Assembly: GCA_002347265.1 (NCBI GenBank)
Contig: DDYB01000012.1
Span: 9,654 to 73,653, forward strand
Direction of reading: 5' to 3'
DNA: 64,000 nt
Source: Desulfobacteraceae bacterium UBA2245
GTDB taxonomy: Bacteria > Desulfobacterota > Desulfobacteria > Desulfobacterales > UBA2245
Shown here: in pieces, positions 19,901-28,132 of the stretch
Layout: each line of letters opens with the position of its first letter
How positions within the stretch are numbered: position 1 is the stretch's first letter
Position numbers and translations under genes: made by a program
Notes under the pieces: model-generated
Seen by the model: only the letters and a program-made list of their open reading frames with translations
What the model was told of the DNA's origin: nothing
Database searches by the model: none

Positions 19901-21226
19901 ATCGATAGGAGCCAGCTGATCAAGGGCATCGATTAAGAGAATGATAGGCTCGTCCAGTGTAGCTTTGGCCAAATGCTGAATGAATACCTGGACCAGTTCG
20001 GAAAACCCTGAGGTGTGGGCGATTTCAGCACCCAGTTGTCGGCAGATGCCTTCCATAAGTGTGGCACCCAGAGAAGAAGCCGAGGTTGCGCCAAGAAAGC
20101 GGGTAACAATGGTGGCCTGCGGACGGCGCGAGCGAAATAATTCTACGCTCTTGGCCAAGAGTGCGGTTTTGCCGCTGCCCATGGGGCCCAAGATTGCAAA
20201 AGGATGGGGAGTGCCCCCTTCCAGGTAATCCATAATGGTCGCTAATACCTCTCGGCGGCCAAGGAAAGAGGCAGCATGCTTCCGGGCAAAGCTGTTATGA
20301 GCAGCAATCTCCTCTTCTTGAGGAGTAATTTCTTTAAAAAGACGGATCTGGGCAAGAATGATCCGGGAAAGGGCTTTGTAGGCATCATCGCAGAATTGTT
20401 TGAGATGTGTGTCCAATGGACGGCCTGTGCAGGTCACATTATAAGAGTATGAAGTAACGCCTTTGGTGTGCTTGACCATTTCCTTGAGCGCGCGCGCCTT
20501 CATTACACCGGCATCGGTACAAGTGCTTCCCGGTGGCAGGTCATCGAGGTTTTGAATGTTGCGGAGGAAGGCGAAGACATGTTCGCGCTCATCGGGAAGC
20601 TTCATCGCACCTTCGATGATCTCCTGGTGGGTGGCGGAGCATTCGAACTTAATCCGTCGTTGGTCATTCTCCGGCCATTTGAGACTGTTTATAGCGCGAA
20701 GTAGTATCAATCGCATTCGCTCTTCCGTTTTGTTCCAGAAAGCATAATCAGCTTCTTCGACGATTTCCTCCCGCCGGGGACGGAGCACATATTCCGCGGG
20801 CACGGCGTTGGTGTCGAGGCGATACCATCCTCCGCCGCCATCGGGGTGCGCTTCATCCCATGCCAGAAGCTTGCGATCTTCCGGATTGACCTGCGACAGG
20901 AGAACCTCAAACTCCGCCGCCTCAATCTGCGGTGGCAGCGGTATCCAGCCATAGCGATCGCCCAGGAGGATGATGAAGTTGGGACGTGGGGAAATGTCCT
21001 GACATCGTTTGAGCTCAGTCAGACAGATGTTCATGGTCTGCTGGTCGAGCGCCGCTTCCTCGCTCACCCCCCAGCGCAGGTCAATGGCTTGGAAGCGACA
21101 GCCGTTCTGGAGACAGAGTCTTTTCAATTTGGGGAAGACATCATCTTGCAGAGCGTTTCTCTCCGCCTCCAAATCGCTGAAAGTGGAACTCACAAAGACG
21201 CGAAAGGTTTTACTGGGTGAAGTCAT
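16919..21226 (-). CDS. STAND-type protein: DUF4062, NACHT-like NTPase, beta-propeller
   Basis: This 1435-residue protein starts (ATG 21226, AGGA upstream) with a DUF4062 domain: TFRVFVSSTFSDLEAERNAL, then the paired ILLGDRYGW stretch near residue 90. A P-loop NTPase follows, with Walker A GPMGSGKTA (about residues 347-355) and Walker B IILLIDALDQL (about 428-438). A helical winged-helix region comes next, then from about residue 800 a long run of beta-propeller (WD40-like) blades. Residue numbers here count from ATG 21226. The same order occurs in eukaryotic NWD1/TEP1-type proteins and in bacterial STAND ATPases, many of which sense invaders and trigger defence. No catalytic effector domain is obvious, so signalling to a partner is plausible. 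Confidence 0.85.
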   Translation of the reverse strand: MTSPSKTFRVFVSSTFSDLEAERNALQDDVFPKLKRLCLQNGCRFQAIDLRWGVSEEAALDQQTMNICLTELKRCQDISPRPNFIILLGDRYGWIPLPPQIEAAEFEVLLSQVNPEDRKLLAWDEAHPDGGGGWYRLDTNAVPAEYVLRPRREEIVEEADYAFWNKTEERMRLILLRAINSLKWPENDQRRIKFECSATHQEIIEGAMKLPDEREHVFAFLRNIQNLDDLPPGSTCTDAGVMKARALKEMVKHTKGVTSYSYNVTCTGRPLDTHLKQFCDDAYKALSRIILAQIRLFKEITPQEEEIAAHNSFARKHAASFLGRREVLATIMDYLEGGTPHPFAILGPMGSGKTALLAKSVELFRSRRPQATIVTRFLGATSASSLGATLMEGICRQLGAEIAHTSGFSELVQVFIQHLAKATLDEPIILLIDALDQLAPIDPASLLAWMPSRLPPYVRLVVSTQCPSKALKTLEKRLPSDHLMRLSPLTPDEICDVLALWFKGAGRTLSEAQWQTIAEVSHSRGLPLYLKLAFEEARHWRSFMLPIALPGDIPGLIKNLFIRLTRDDHHGNVLVSRSLGYLSAARHGLSEDELLEILSQDKEVLEDFNRRSHHDPQQTQLPVVIWARLQSDLDPYLSLRRADHTELLGFFHPQMGEEAAALFLPETEQIQRHRALAKFFFDQPLKWQESGQSLPNLRCLSELPYHQTQGALRSELLETLTAPEFVETKAAAGLSYDLLADLDRALHSWDCACFHQLRQALVQAVPWMARRPELSMQVFFNRLNWIDPVAPALKTVLPRWDAHLEARGFWLKAAAPLPGTEPKSSTRLTLKTPTGIQSLSPNGSALAAATADGALELRDTVQGTTLDRRRIRASGIVAVALRQDLTVAFSTREGVIGIETSDAVLSGREGEKILTAHPRHGIFCVDQNHSLVAWNPEKNSITLLADNLPQPLVALRLTPDGAMAFFVAGHDSQLAGFTCWEKNTWRTVTFIPQCPRVIDADLNPMGKQALLSCLDRSIRLLPVENPNTSLAVLKNYEAHPEGIQGKPQKVRFGKDKSSAGWIFFATGSGHLAAWHWEDNQLVRLENFHRSVTAPSSLSVFEVNPATGRLFYSTETFGREISQTDAYRSTSGHLAEVTICQLADTEKVVSLSELEQTVGWFTSNGLTPLATQPLRFPTALAARPGSDEVFLGDSRGCIWVQHPHLPPPDHNRIQVMTESLVHLEALSPHQVLAAGKTGRIMKLNIKKERMQVVWSGSGFRNQLKILPAGRAGLCWSVYRDDLCGDSLVISLVTGVNRERVVLKKEPSFFYLDTAISSDGAKLALAGGEAVEVFRSVRKRFWRRPDWVLQHRRETTVKRLAFLGHGEFLAVILFDSPWLEVWAVDEGLPTVAAAEIPGMLEPAIGGASCLGTRGHSLVVGFHSGDLMSLLLTGNSSI

Positions 21227-21327
21227 ATGCGTTTTTCCTGGCAAAAGCGTACCTTAAATCAAACCGGTTGCCCACATCAGTCTGTACTACTCTGAAAAAA
21301 CCGAAAACGTCCTTCCTGTTTTTTTGA

Positions 21328-21582
21328 TTACAAAAACACCGCAAACGCTGCCGCTGTGAAAACAACAATTAGAAGGGGTAAACAACCTGAATTACGAGTC
21401 TCCGGCAATTTCTGCCTCAATATATGCGATTTCATCATACATTTCATCTGAGATCCGCACACAGGGCATTTGACGTGTTGGGCTTCCAAAATCGAGTTCA
21501 CTTGCGCGAACTGTTGAACACCGCATTCAAAGCATTTGAATGGGAATTCGTTTTCCTGGAACGGTGATTTATAATCGGTCAT
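21328..21582 (-). CDS. Small zinc-ribbon protein with C-terminal membrane segment
   Basis: The 84-residue product has two CxxC pairs (CFEC near residue 17, CPVC near 39) forming a probable zinc ribbon. It ends in a hydrophobic helix (PLLIVVFTAAAFAVFL), so it is likely tail-anchored. There is no good ribosome site before ATG 21582. It lies between the STAND gene and two membrane-protein genes on the same strand, and its role is unknown. Confidence 0.5.
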   Translation of the reverse strand: MTDYKSPFQENEFPFKCFECGVQQFAQVNSILEAQHVKCPVCGSQMKCMMKSHILRQKLPETRNSGCLPLLIVVFTAAAFAVFL

Positions 21583-21684
21583 TGGTTATTTATTATCGCG
21601 GGGTTAAGGGCGCTCATCACTCTACGGTTTCCGGTAGGCACAGCGGCCTTGATGTTAGGCATTCTCGCAAGTCCAGGTTACGTT

Positions 21685-22488
21685 CTATTCCCTGCCAAGA
21701 AATTTTGAGGCTCTCCGCCGTTCGATTTCAATCACCGTCGAGGCAATAGCACATGGAGCTTCCTCATAGGGGACAATCTTCAGATCCTGCCGCTTCACTC
21801 CTGGCATGGGCAGGAGACGGTCCAGAACTGGTGCATAACCGTCTGGCGGAGTTAGAAACAAACACTTACGCCACAGGTAAGCACCCAAGATGTGTCGACC
21901 CTCGCGAAGAACGCCCTCTGTTTCAGCTGCTGCGTCGATGGCGAGGATCGGCGCGATTTCCATCAATCTTGTGATTACTATCCACCAGTCGTCATTGTTG
22001 TTTGTCCGGAAGCAGTCGACAACCATCTCGTTCGATAAACTCGTATCCCAAGGCACTTCAACATCTAACAGGCTCACGACACGAAGCGGACTCAACCTGT
22101 ACTTAATGGCGCGTTGCCGGCGGATGCTGGAGTGCGTCGACGTGCCGAGGATCAAAGCAACCGGAGGCGTTGTTGTGCGGACGTCCATCCACCAAATCAG
22201 GACGAATGGGGCTACGGCCACGATTAAGCCCGGCCATTCTCTTGCCACGACCGCAACGACCAACACGCTGAAACCACCATAGAGAAGCGTGAGACGGGTC
22301 AATTTAAGGCTGTTTCCCTGCCGCGAAACGTCGATAAGCCTGCGAAGGGTCTCGCGTGTTTCGGGAAGTGTCGGGCCAAGCATGGACCGCGATCGCAACC
22401 AACAGTGCGCCGCGAGCACGCCATAGTAGGTCGCAATAACTGAAGTGGCCGCCGCTGAACTGAGCCACAGCACTTGGGATAAACTCAT
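21685..22488 (-). CDS. Membrane protein of unknown function with C-terminal soluble domain
   Basis: Start ATG 22488 is set by an AAGGAGAG site immediately upstream; the product has 267 residues. Three hydrophobic segments (residues about 5-27, 67-83, 88-105) are followed by a ~150-residue soluble domain. That domain has alternating strands and helices (DDWWIVITRLMEIAPILAIDAAAETEGVLREGRHIL). The pattern of a buried Asp strand, a variable loop and an Arg-Glu helix is reminiscent of TIR-like or SLOG-like signalling folds, but I cannot assign it. The preceding gene ends 19 bases upstream on the same strand, suggesting co-transcription. Confidence 0.6.
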   Translation of the reverse strand: MSLSQVLWLSSAAATSVIATYYGVLAAHCWLRSRSMLGPTLPETRETLRRLIDVSRQGNSLKLTRLTLLYGGFSVLVVAVVAREWPGLIVAVAPFVLIWWMDVRTTTPPVALILGTSTHSSIRRQRAIKYRLSPLRVVSLLDVEVPWDTSLSNEMVVDCFRTNNNDDWWIVITRLMEIAPILAIDAAAETEGVLREGRHILGAYLWRKCLFLTPPDGYAPVLDRLLPMPGVKRQDLKIVPYEEAPCAIASTVIEIERRRASKFLGRE

Positions 22489-22506
22489 GGCTCTCCTTGA
22501 GAACAA

Positions 22507-23661
22507 CTAAGTGTCATGACCATATGAGATGCGCTTGATCTCTGCATCACAAGCGTTGATCAACTCACGCTTCTCCTCTACCGATGTTGCCGCCTCGAGC
22601 CGCACTCGTGTGTCGTCCCATACCTTTGTGATAGCCGCGCACTGTTCTTGTGTGAACGGCCGTTGGCGAACTCTTTCGATCAGGGTCTCAAGGATGCCAC
22701 GTCGCGCGCCGTTTGACCGCTCCTTCATTCTAATGAAGAAGCCGTCGTGAGGGTTCGAGCCCCGAAGTCCCATGCTGTGTCGCATCGAAGTGCGTGCCAA
22801 CCAGCCGACCATAAGACCAATAGCGGCGCCGGGCCAACCGCCCAGAACACCCCCCAAAACCGGACACAGCAAGAGAAGTATGGACGAGAAAATTTGGAGA
22901 TGAAGAAACAGCCGGTCTCCCCTCCGTTCGGTGTCCGTCAAATGCCGCGGCATTCGCTCGATACCGTCCGACAGGTTTGTTTTATGCTCGGCCTTTGTTT
23001 GCGAGTTACTGTCTGCCACTGAGGGCGTGGAGCAAACAGGGGGAACCGCAACCTCGCCAGAAGAAATGTATTCTGCTAACACTGGGTCATCTGCAGCCAG
23101 TTCTGCCTTAACGAGAGAGCGCATGGCGGGAGATTTAATGACGCCGAATGCGAGTTGTGCGGTCTCAACTCGCGGGAAATTACGGAGGGCATATCCGATC
23201 CAACGGGCAGCACCTTCGCCACCCTTTGTCTCAATCGCCACCATGATTTGCCCTATCGGCGGATAGCCAAGTCGTGGTTCCAACTGCTCATTAATTTGGA
23301 CGGCAACGAAATACGCTACCTCAGGTGGATAGTGGCTCAGGAGGTACTCAGCGACACCTGCGTACTCAGCCACTGCTCGCTTCTTACGTGACAAGTCAAA
23401 GCGTCTGGTCAAGGCGGAAGCTTCCTGTGTCATGCTTAGGCCTTCCACAGCCTTGGCGAACTGCTCATCGATGCGCCTCTGTGATGCTGCATATAGTCCC
23501 TGCAATCTTTGCATACCTATCTCGCTTTCGTTTTCCTGACTCTTAGCAGGGTGTCCCTTGGAATTAAACCACATCAGTACCTTCGATGCATCGATCGGAC
23601 GAAGGCCCGGCATCGATAGCCGGCCGTAAGGGTTTTCATGGGAGCCATTCCAATGGAACAT
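22507..23661 (-). CDS. Membrane protein of unknown function
   Basis: From ATG 23661 the product has 384 residues. The N-terminal ~220 residues are soluble and helical, with no domain I recognise. Two closely spaced hydrophobic segments follow (LFLHLQIFSSILLLLCPVLGG and AAIGLMVGWLA, about 263-300), then an ~85-residue helical tail. The frame is open further upstream into the TIR gene, but the ATG at 23661 is the only start not overlapping it. It begins 16 bases after that gene's stop. The arrangement TIR gene, this gene, the gene at 21685-22488 looks like one operon. Confidence 0.55.
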   Translation of the reverse strand: MFHWNGSHENPYGRLSMPGLRPIDASKVLMWFNSKGHPAKSQENESEIGMQRLQGLYAASQRRIDEQFAKAVEGLSMTQEASALTRRFDLSRKKRAVAEYAGVAEYLLSHYPPEVAYFVAVQINEQLEPRLGYPPIGQIMVAIETKGGEGAARWIGYALRNFPRVETAQLAFGVIKSPAMRSLVKAELAADDPVLAEYISSGEVAVPPVCSTPSVADSNSQTKAEHKTNLSDGIERMPRHLTDTERRGDRLFLHLQIFSSILLLLCPVLGGVLGGWPGAAIGLMVGWLARTSMRHSMGLRGSNPHDGFFIRMKERSNGARRGILETLIERVRQRPFTQEQCAAITKVWDDTRVRLEAATSVEEKRELINACDAEIKRISYGHDT

Positions 23662-23677
23662 GGGTTCGCCTGTGGAA

Positions 23678-24817
23678 TTATGCTTTTTTATTCTTTTCGG
23701 TGCTTGGCCGCAACTCTTCAAGTGTCTTTCTCGTTGCATCTTGCGGGCATGTTGAAGCACCATCTGCAATCTTTCGAAGCCGTTCCATGGCTTTCAATTT
23801 TGACGTTTCCGCCTTCCAGTCGAGTTTGTCAAGCAGGCTGTTAAATTCCTGGTCAAAAAGGTCGATCTTTGCCTTCATGCTAGGCGCATGGCGGGTAAAG
23901 ATGGTCTGCCGGTAGCCGGATCCCTGAGAAGCAAATGCCGATTCAGCATAGAACCAGTCGCCAAGTATCGTGATGCTCTCATGAATTCCACTTTCCCGGC
24001 AGAATGCAACCTGGTACTTTGGATCATTGCCGGTGGAAGAAAGAAAATGGATCAGAGAGTTCAATCGGATCTTGCGTGCCGGCGGGCCGTACGCGTCGTA
24101 GGTCAAGTGGGGGTCGATGATAATTTTGAACCCGGACTTCCGGGCGTGGTGCTCAAGCGCGATTCGCTCGTCGCGCAGGCAGCGGTTGTGGAAGGCTCCC
24201 TTTTGTATGCCTCCGCATCGATCTTTCCACACCGGGTGGCTGATCACCAGGTCCGGAATGTGCAGCGAACTCAGCCCGCCTTTTTGCCGGAGCATCGCGG
24301 TCCTTCCCAGTTGCTGCACCTGATTGGCATACCGGGCCATGAGCAGGGCACGGTCTTCGGAGATGGGCGCCGTTTCGTAGAGGGCGTGCGAATCGTCCAG
24401 ATATCTCGTCAGCAGGGCGCTTACCGAGCATAGAGTCAGCTTCCGGCTCAACTCCGATTCGTGGTTTTCTTTCGCGTCTGTCAGCACGACTGCGTGAAGT
24501 TCGCGCAGCATTTCGTCAGGCAGCTTTCCCCAGGCTACGGGCAGAACAGGAATGTTGAGCGCCAGTGCATATCCGATCTCCTGGTGGACCCAGCCGCGCT
24601 GACTTGAGGACTCTGTGATAATGGGCAGGAAGACATGAGCATGGGCGATGAACATCTTGATCTGTTCGTGGAATCCCCAGCCATAGGCAAATCGTTCATC
24701 CCAAAGCGGTTCCAGACCTGAGTTTTCGATGACCGCGCAGACTTTCTCTGCGAGGGGTCTGTCCTGGTGAGAGTAGCTGATGAAAACACGGTATGCCATT
24801 TTGGACTTCTCGCCCAT
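23678..24817 (-). CDS. TIR-domain protein
   Basis: The 379-residue protein opens with a bacterial TIR domain (residues about 7-140): YRVFISYSHQDRPLAEKV is box 1. The conserved glutamate (Glu80, in WVHQEIGYAL) is where TIR NADases carry the catalytic residue. The C-terminal ~220 residues (HAHVF... then a region with LHIPDLVISHP) are not recognised and may be a sensor or second enzyme. AAGGAAG 10 bases before ATG 24817 supports that start; ATG 24799 is possible. Bacterial TIR proteins degrade NAD or make nucleotide signals in anti-phage systems. Activity here is inferred only from the retained glutamate. Confidence 0.8.
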   Translation of the reverse strand: MGEKSKMAYRVFISYSHQDRPLAEKVCAVIENSGLEPLWDERFAYGWGFHEQIKMFIAHAHVFLPIITESSSQRGWVHQEIGYALALNIPVLPVAWGKLPDEMLRELHAVVLTDAKENHESELSRKLTLCSVSALLTRYLDDSHALYETAPISEDRALLMARYANQVQQLGRTAMLRQKGGLSSLHIPDLVISHPVWKDRCGGIQKGAFHNRCLRDERIALEHHARKSGFKIIIDPHLTYDAYGPPARKIRLNSLIHFLSSTGNDPKYQVAFCRESGIHESITILGDWFYAESAFASQGSGYRQTIFTRHAPSMKAKIDLFDQEFNSLLDKLDWKAETSKLKAMERLRKIADGASTCPQDATRKTLEELRPSTEKNKKA

Positions 24818-25007
24818 GACTGATTTTCTTCCTTTTCAGACTGTCTGCAGTCTGGAGCGTATCACGGAATCAGGACGGCAATGTTGACGATGTTGAATAA
24901 TGATAATATTTTTGTCAAGTTTAATGTATATGATGCAATAAAAAACAAAAGGGTCTGATTCGCTGCTGAAATGAATTTTGAAGCGCATTTTGAAGAGGAG
25001 AAGGCCG

Positions 25008-26072
25008 ATGACAGTTCAAACAGATAAAATGCAAACAGCGTCCATGGTTCTCTACTGCCTTTTGCGCCGCAGAGGGTCGGGCGGCAAAATTCAGTTCTTA
25101 ATGGTTCGCAAACAGGGGCACCTGACTTTTCCGCCCACCAAATTCAGACCGGGCGAAACCCTTTACAGCGCACTGGTGCGTCCCCTGGAAGAAGACCTTG
25201 GGCTGCCAGGGGGATGCTATTTTCCCGAGGAAGAGCTGGAAATGATTCCAAATCACGGCGAAAGTATCCGCTATCCCGGATTGACCAAACAGTGGTATCT
25301 GTATCCGGTCACGATTTCGCTGAAACCGGGAACGATGTCGCCATCAAAAGTGCAGCAGGGTGAAACCGAATGGATGACCCTCAGCCAGATTGTGGCGCGA
25401 ATCAAAGAGCCCAATGTATTGAAAATCGCTTCTTATATCCGTGAAAAGCGTCCGGACCTGCTCGATGCCCTGGATGCTGCTCCGTCAATGGACGCCCTTG
25501 CTTCCGACTGGGCGGGCAGAAACAACGGAGGCATTCGCGTCGTGCGGAACCGGGAATTACAGGAAATACTGGAGGTAGGGCACAGGGCGTTCAATCTGCG
25601 GGTCGCCGATCCGTATCTTCCCTACCAAAAACAGGGGCTGGGATTTACCTGGAGCTTTTTCACGCCCAAGGATAAGCAGGATATCCATGTTCATGGCCAG
25701 CCGGCGGTGGAAATTTATGGCGTGCTGGAGGGCCGTCTTCAGATATGGTCCAAGCCCATGAATCAGAGAGGGGTTCACACCTGGCAAAAAATAACCCTGG
25801 AGGCCGGCGACTGGGCCGAGGTGGAAGCCTTATGCTGTCATTTCGCGTTCTGGGTCAAACCCAGGGGCAGGGGAACGGTCATCAAGGCGGCTGCCGGCGG
25901 CGAGCTGGCAGGGGTCGGCAAGATAGGCGTGGCCGGAAAGACCACCTGCAAGGACTGCAACGTAAGACAGCAGTGCATGCGTCATCCCAAGATGATGGAA
26001 TTATTGCAGGAATATCAAAAAGAATTCAAAGAGCGCGATTACGAAAAAATCGCTTTGCTGGCAAAAGATTGA
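25008..26072 (+). CDS. NUDIX-like plus cupin-like fusion protein
   Basis: ATG 25008 follows GAGGAGAAGG and gives 354 residues. The first ~140 residues resemble a NUDIX hydrolase fold with a degenerate box: RPGETLYSALVRPLEEDLGL keeps the Glu-Glu-Asp end but has Pro where the RE pair normally has Glu. Residues about 165-290 contain a cupin-like barrel (DIHVHGQPAVEIYGVLEGRLQIW, then LEAGDWAEVEALCCHFAFWV) with possible metal-binding His residues. A C-terminal CKDCNVRQQCMRHP cysteine cluster may bind metal. It lies convergent with the sigma-54 activator gene (34-base gap). Its link to the neighbouring operon is inference. Confidence 0.65.
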   Translation: MTVQTDKMQTASMVLYCLLRRRGSGGKIQFLMVRKQGHLTFPPTKFRPGETLYSALVRPLEEDLGLPGGCYFPEEELEMIPNHGESIRYPGLTKQWYLYPVTISLKPGTMSPSKVQQGETEWMTLSQIVARIKEPNVLKIASYIREKRPDLLDALDAAPSMDALASDWAGRNNGGIRVVRNRELQEILEVGHRAFNLRVADPYLPYQKQGLGFTWSFFTPKDKQDIHVHGQPAVEIYGVLEGRLQIWSKPMNQRGVHTWQKITLEAGDWAEVEALCCHFAFWVKPRGRGTVIKAAAGGELAGVGKIGVAGKTTCKDCNVRQQCMRHPKMMELLQEYQKEFKERDYEKIALLAKD

Positions 26073-26106
26073 GCCGATGGCAGGTTCAGCGTTTTCTGGT
26101 GTTGCT

Positions 26107-27810
26107 TCAGGAGTCCGAAAGAAGTCTTTCGATTCCCTTGAAAAGAACTGCCTGGGCATTTTTAAAAGACGATTCCAAATCCACCTTCCAAAAATTTTTT
26201 ACGTCACAGGGATCATTTTTTAAGCGGGTGATGAGCCAGGTCATTTTGTCTTTAATGGTGCCAACCGCAACAAATGTGGCCTCATTGGGAAAAAATGCCG
26301 GGCCGTGAGAACAGAATCGCAGCAGTTCATGATACCTGAATCTCAAATTCGTCTGACCCGCCTCGATTTTTTGAGTGTCAGAGGATTGCACTTTGATGAA
26401 ATCATCGACCGCGTACTCGCAGGCGTGAACAATCTCATGGGCGCGCCTCAAATGCCGCAAACATTTTACTTTTTCAAAAATCAGGTCTTTTTCCGTCACA
26501 GGCGCATCATTTAGCTGCGCGGGTCCGTCTTCACAATAAAACACAATTTTCAGATGCTTGGCGCCGAGTTCTCGTTCGGGGAAATAATTATTCAGAGATC
26601 TCAGCACCGTTTTTAATTCACGGACGTTTCCCGGCCATGTATGTTTTTTTAATTCGGCCAGAATTTCAGGCGACAAAGGTTTCGATTTGGGCGGGGCAAT
26701 TCGCTTCCACAGGATTTGCGCCATTAGTGGAATATCGTCTTTGTTGTTTCTCAGCGAAGGCGTCCGAATGAAAAATGATCTCAGGCGGTAGTAAAGATCT
26801 TCACGAAATTCTCCGGATTGAACCATCGCAAAAAGTTCACGGTTGGAAGCAGCGATGATGCGCGCATTGACGGCTTTTTGTTCATTTGAACCCAGAGGGC
26901 GGATAAACCTTTCCGTGAGAGCGCGCAAGATTTTGACCTGGTTTGCCAGGCTCAGGTCGCCGATTTCATCGAGAAACAGTGTTCCATCCTCTGCCGCCGC
27001 CCAGAGCCCCTCTTTATCGGAGACCGCATTCGTAAAGGCCCCCTTTTTATGCCCGAAAAGTTCTGATTCCAGAATTCCTTCGGGAATGGCGCCGCAATTA
27101 ATAGGAACAAAGGGCCCGCCGGCTCGTTTGCTGTATTGATGAATTTGCCGGGCGACGATTTCCTTGCCGCTTCCTGTGCCGCCTTGAATGAGAACCGGAT
27201 CAAGATTCTCGGCTGCCGTTATGATCCACAACCTGGCCAGCTCAAAATTTTCTGAATTGCCGAGGTATATTTCCCTAAGCTTATCAGGCACCTTACGGTT
27301 TTGACCGAGTTCCTTAAGAAACGAGGAATTGCTCGCGGCCACCTCCTGTTCGTACGAAGGCTCCCTCATGACGGCGTCTGAATGATTCCGCGTTTCTTCC
27401 TTTTCACTCCCGCTTTCTTGCCAGATGGTCTTAAAAATCCGGCTCTCGGCCCCAATAATATAAAGCTTTTTTTCTCCTTTAGCTGTCGCCTGCCTGAGGA
27501 GAGACCGAATTCCCTGCTGCAAGCGACCGACCGAGGCATAGTTGCCGTCTATAACCGGTATTTTGTCGCCGCCGAGGCCGGTTAGATAGTCCGCCAGGCC
27601 CTTGCGAACGTTCTTGATTCCCCGGTCGACGACAACGTCGGCAAACCCTCTGATGCCATCCAGGCAAGCTGCGTCCACCAGCAAAACGACGGGCAAGCTG
27701 TATCGGTTTTTTTCGGATTCCAGAACCTGGGGGCGTTCATTCTGCAAATGGCCTCGCACAGGAACCTGATCGGGAAGGCCGGGCGAGAAAACAACGGTAT
27801 TGATCGTCAT
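26107..27810 (-). CDS. Sigma-54-dependent transcriptional activator with atypical GAFTNA loop
   Basis: The 567-residue protein has a central AAA+ sigma-54 interaction domain (about 185-405): Walker A GGTGSGKE (210-217), Walker B TLFLDEIGD (277-285), and WPGNVRELK near residue 390. The sigma-contacting loop, normally GAFTGA, reads GAFTNA (257-262). The N-terminal ~150 residues include LPVVLLVDAACLDG and a variable polar linker and are not a recognised receiver, GAF or CARF domain; presumably they sense the inducing signal. The C-terminal ~150 residues show no Fis-type helix-turn-helix. The gene is divergent from an operon preceded by a near-consensus -24/-12 promoter, its obvious target. Confidence 0.9.
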   Translation of the reverse strand: MTINTVVFSPGLPDQVPVRGHLQNERPQVLESEKNRYSLPVVLLVDAACLDGIRGFADVVVDRGIKNVRKGLADYLTGLGGDKIPVIDGNYASVGRLQQGIRSLLRQATAKGEKKLYIIGAESRIFKTIWQESGSEKEETRNHSDAVMREPSYEQEVAASNSSFLKELGQNRKVPDKLREIYLGNSENFELARLWIITAAENLDPVLIQGGTGSGKEIVARQIHQYSKRAGGPFVPINCGAIPEGILESELFGHKKGAFTNAVSDKEGLWAAAEDGTLFLDEIGDLSLANQVKILRALTERFIRPLGSNEQKAVNARIIAASNRELFAMVQSGEFREDLYYRLRSFFIRTPSLRNNKDDIPLMAQILWKRIAPPKSKPLSPEILAELKKHTWPGNVRELKTVLRSLNNYFPERELGAKHLKIVFYCEDGPAQLNDAPVTEKDLIFEKVKCLRHLRRAHEIVHACEYAVDDFIKVQSSDTQKIEAGQTNLRFRYHELLRFCSHGPAFFPNEATFVAVGTIKDKMTWLITRLKNDPCDVKNFWKVDLESSFKNAQAVLFKGIERLLSDS

Positions 27811-28056
27811 AATTTCCCCTGTCGTTGAAACCGCAACAGCGAGCGCATTTCACGCGGTTGCGGCAGGAAGCTTTAATTTTTTTCAAGATACATTGAAATA
27901 TGCCAATAAGTCAACGCCCAATTTTAAATCTCGTGAGTTTCGAGTTGAGTTTCAATTGATGTCGAATATTTAGCCCAAACCACCCTTTAATTCAACGATC
28001 ATTTTTCGAAACTGTTAAATATAATGGTTTTAGATGGTTATGGAATATTTCATTTC

Positions 28057-28072
28057 TGGCACGCGAATTGTA
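28057..28072 (+). promoter_or_regulatory. Sigma-54 (-24/-12) promoter of the AAA+/VWA operon
   Basis: TGGCACG-CGAA-TTGTA matches the sigma-54 consensus TGGCACG-N4-TTGCA at every position except C to T in the -12 GC, with exact spacing. Transcription would begin near 28082, about 50 bases before the first start codon. A CCGCAAC...GTTGCGG inverted repeat within 27830-27875 is a candidate upstream activator site. Confidence 0.85.
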
Positions 28073-28132
28073 CCTGTTCATGATCGTGCAGGATGGATCA
28101 GCAATTCAACCCAATCAGCAAGGGGATATCGA

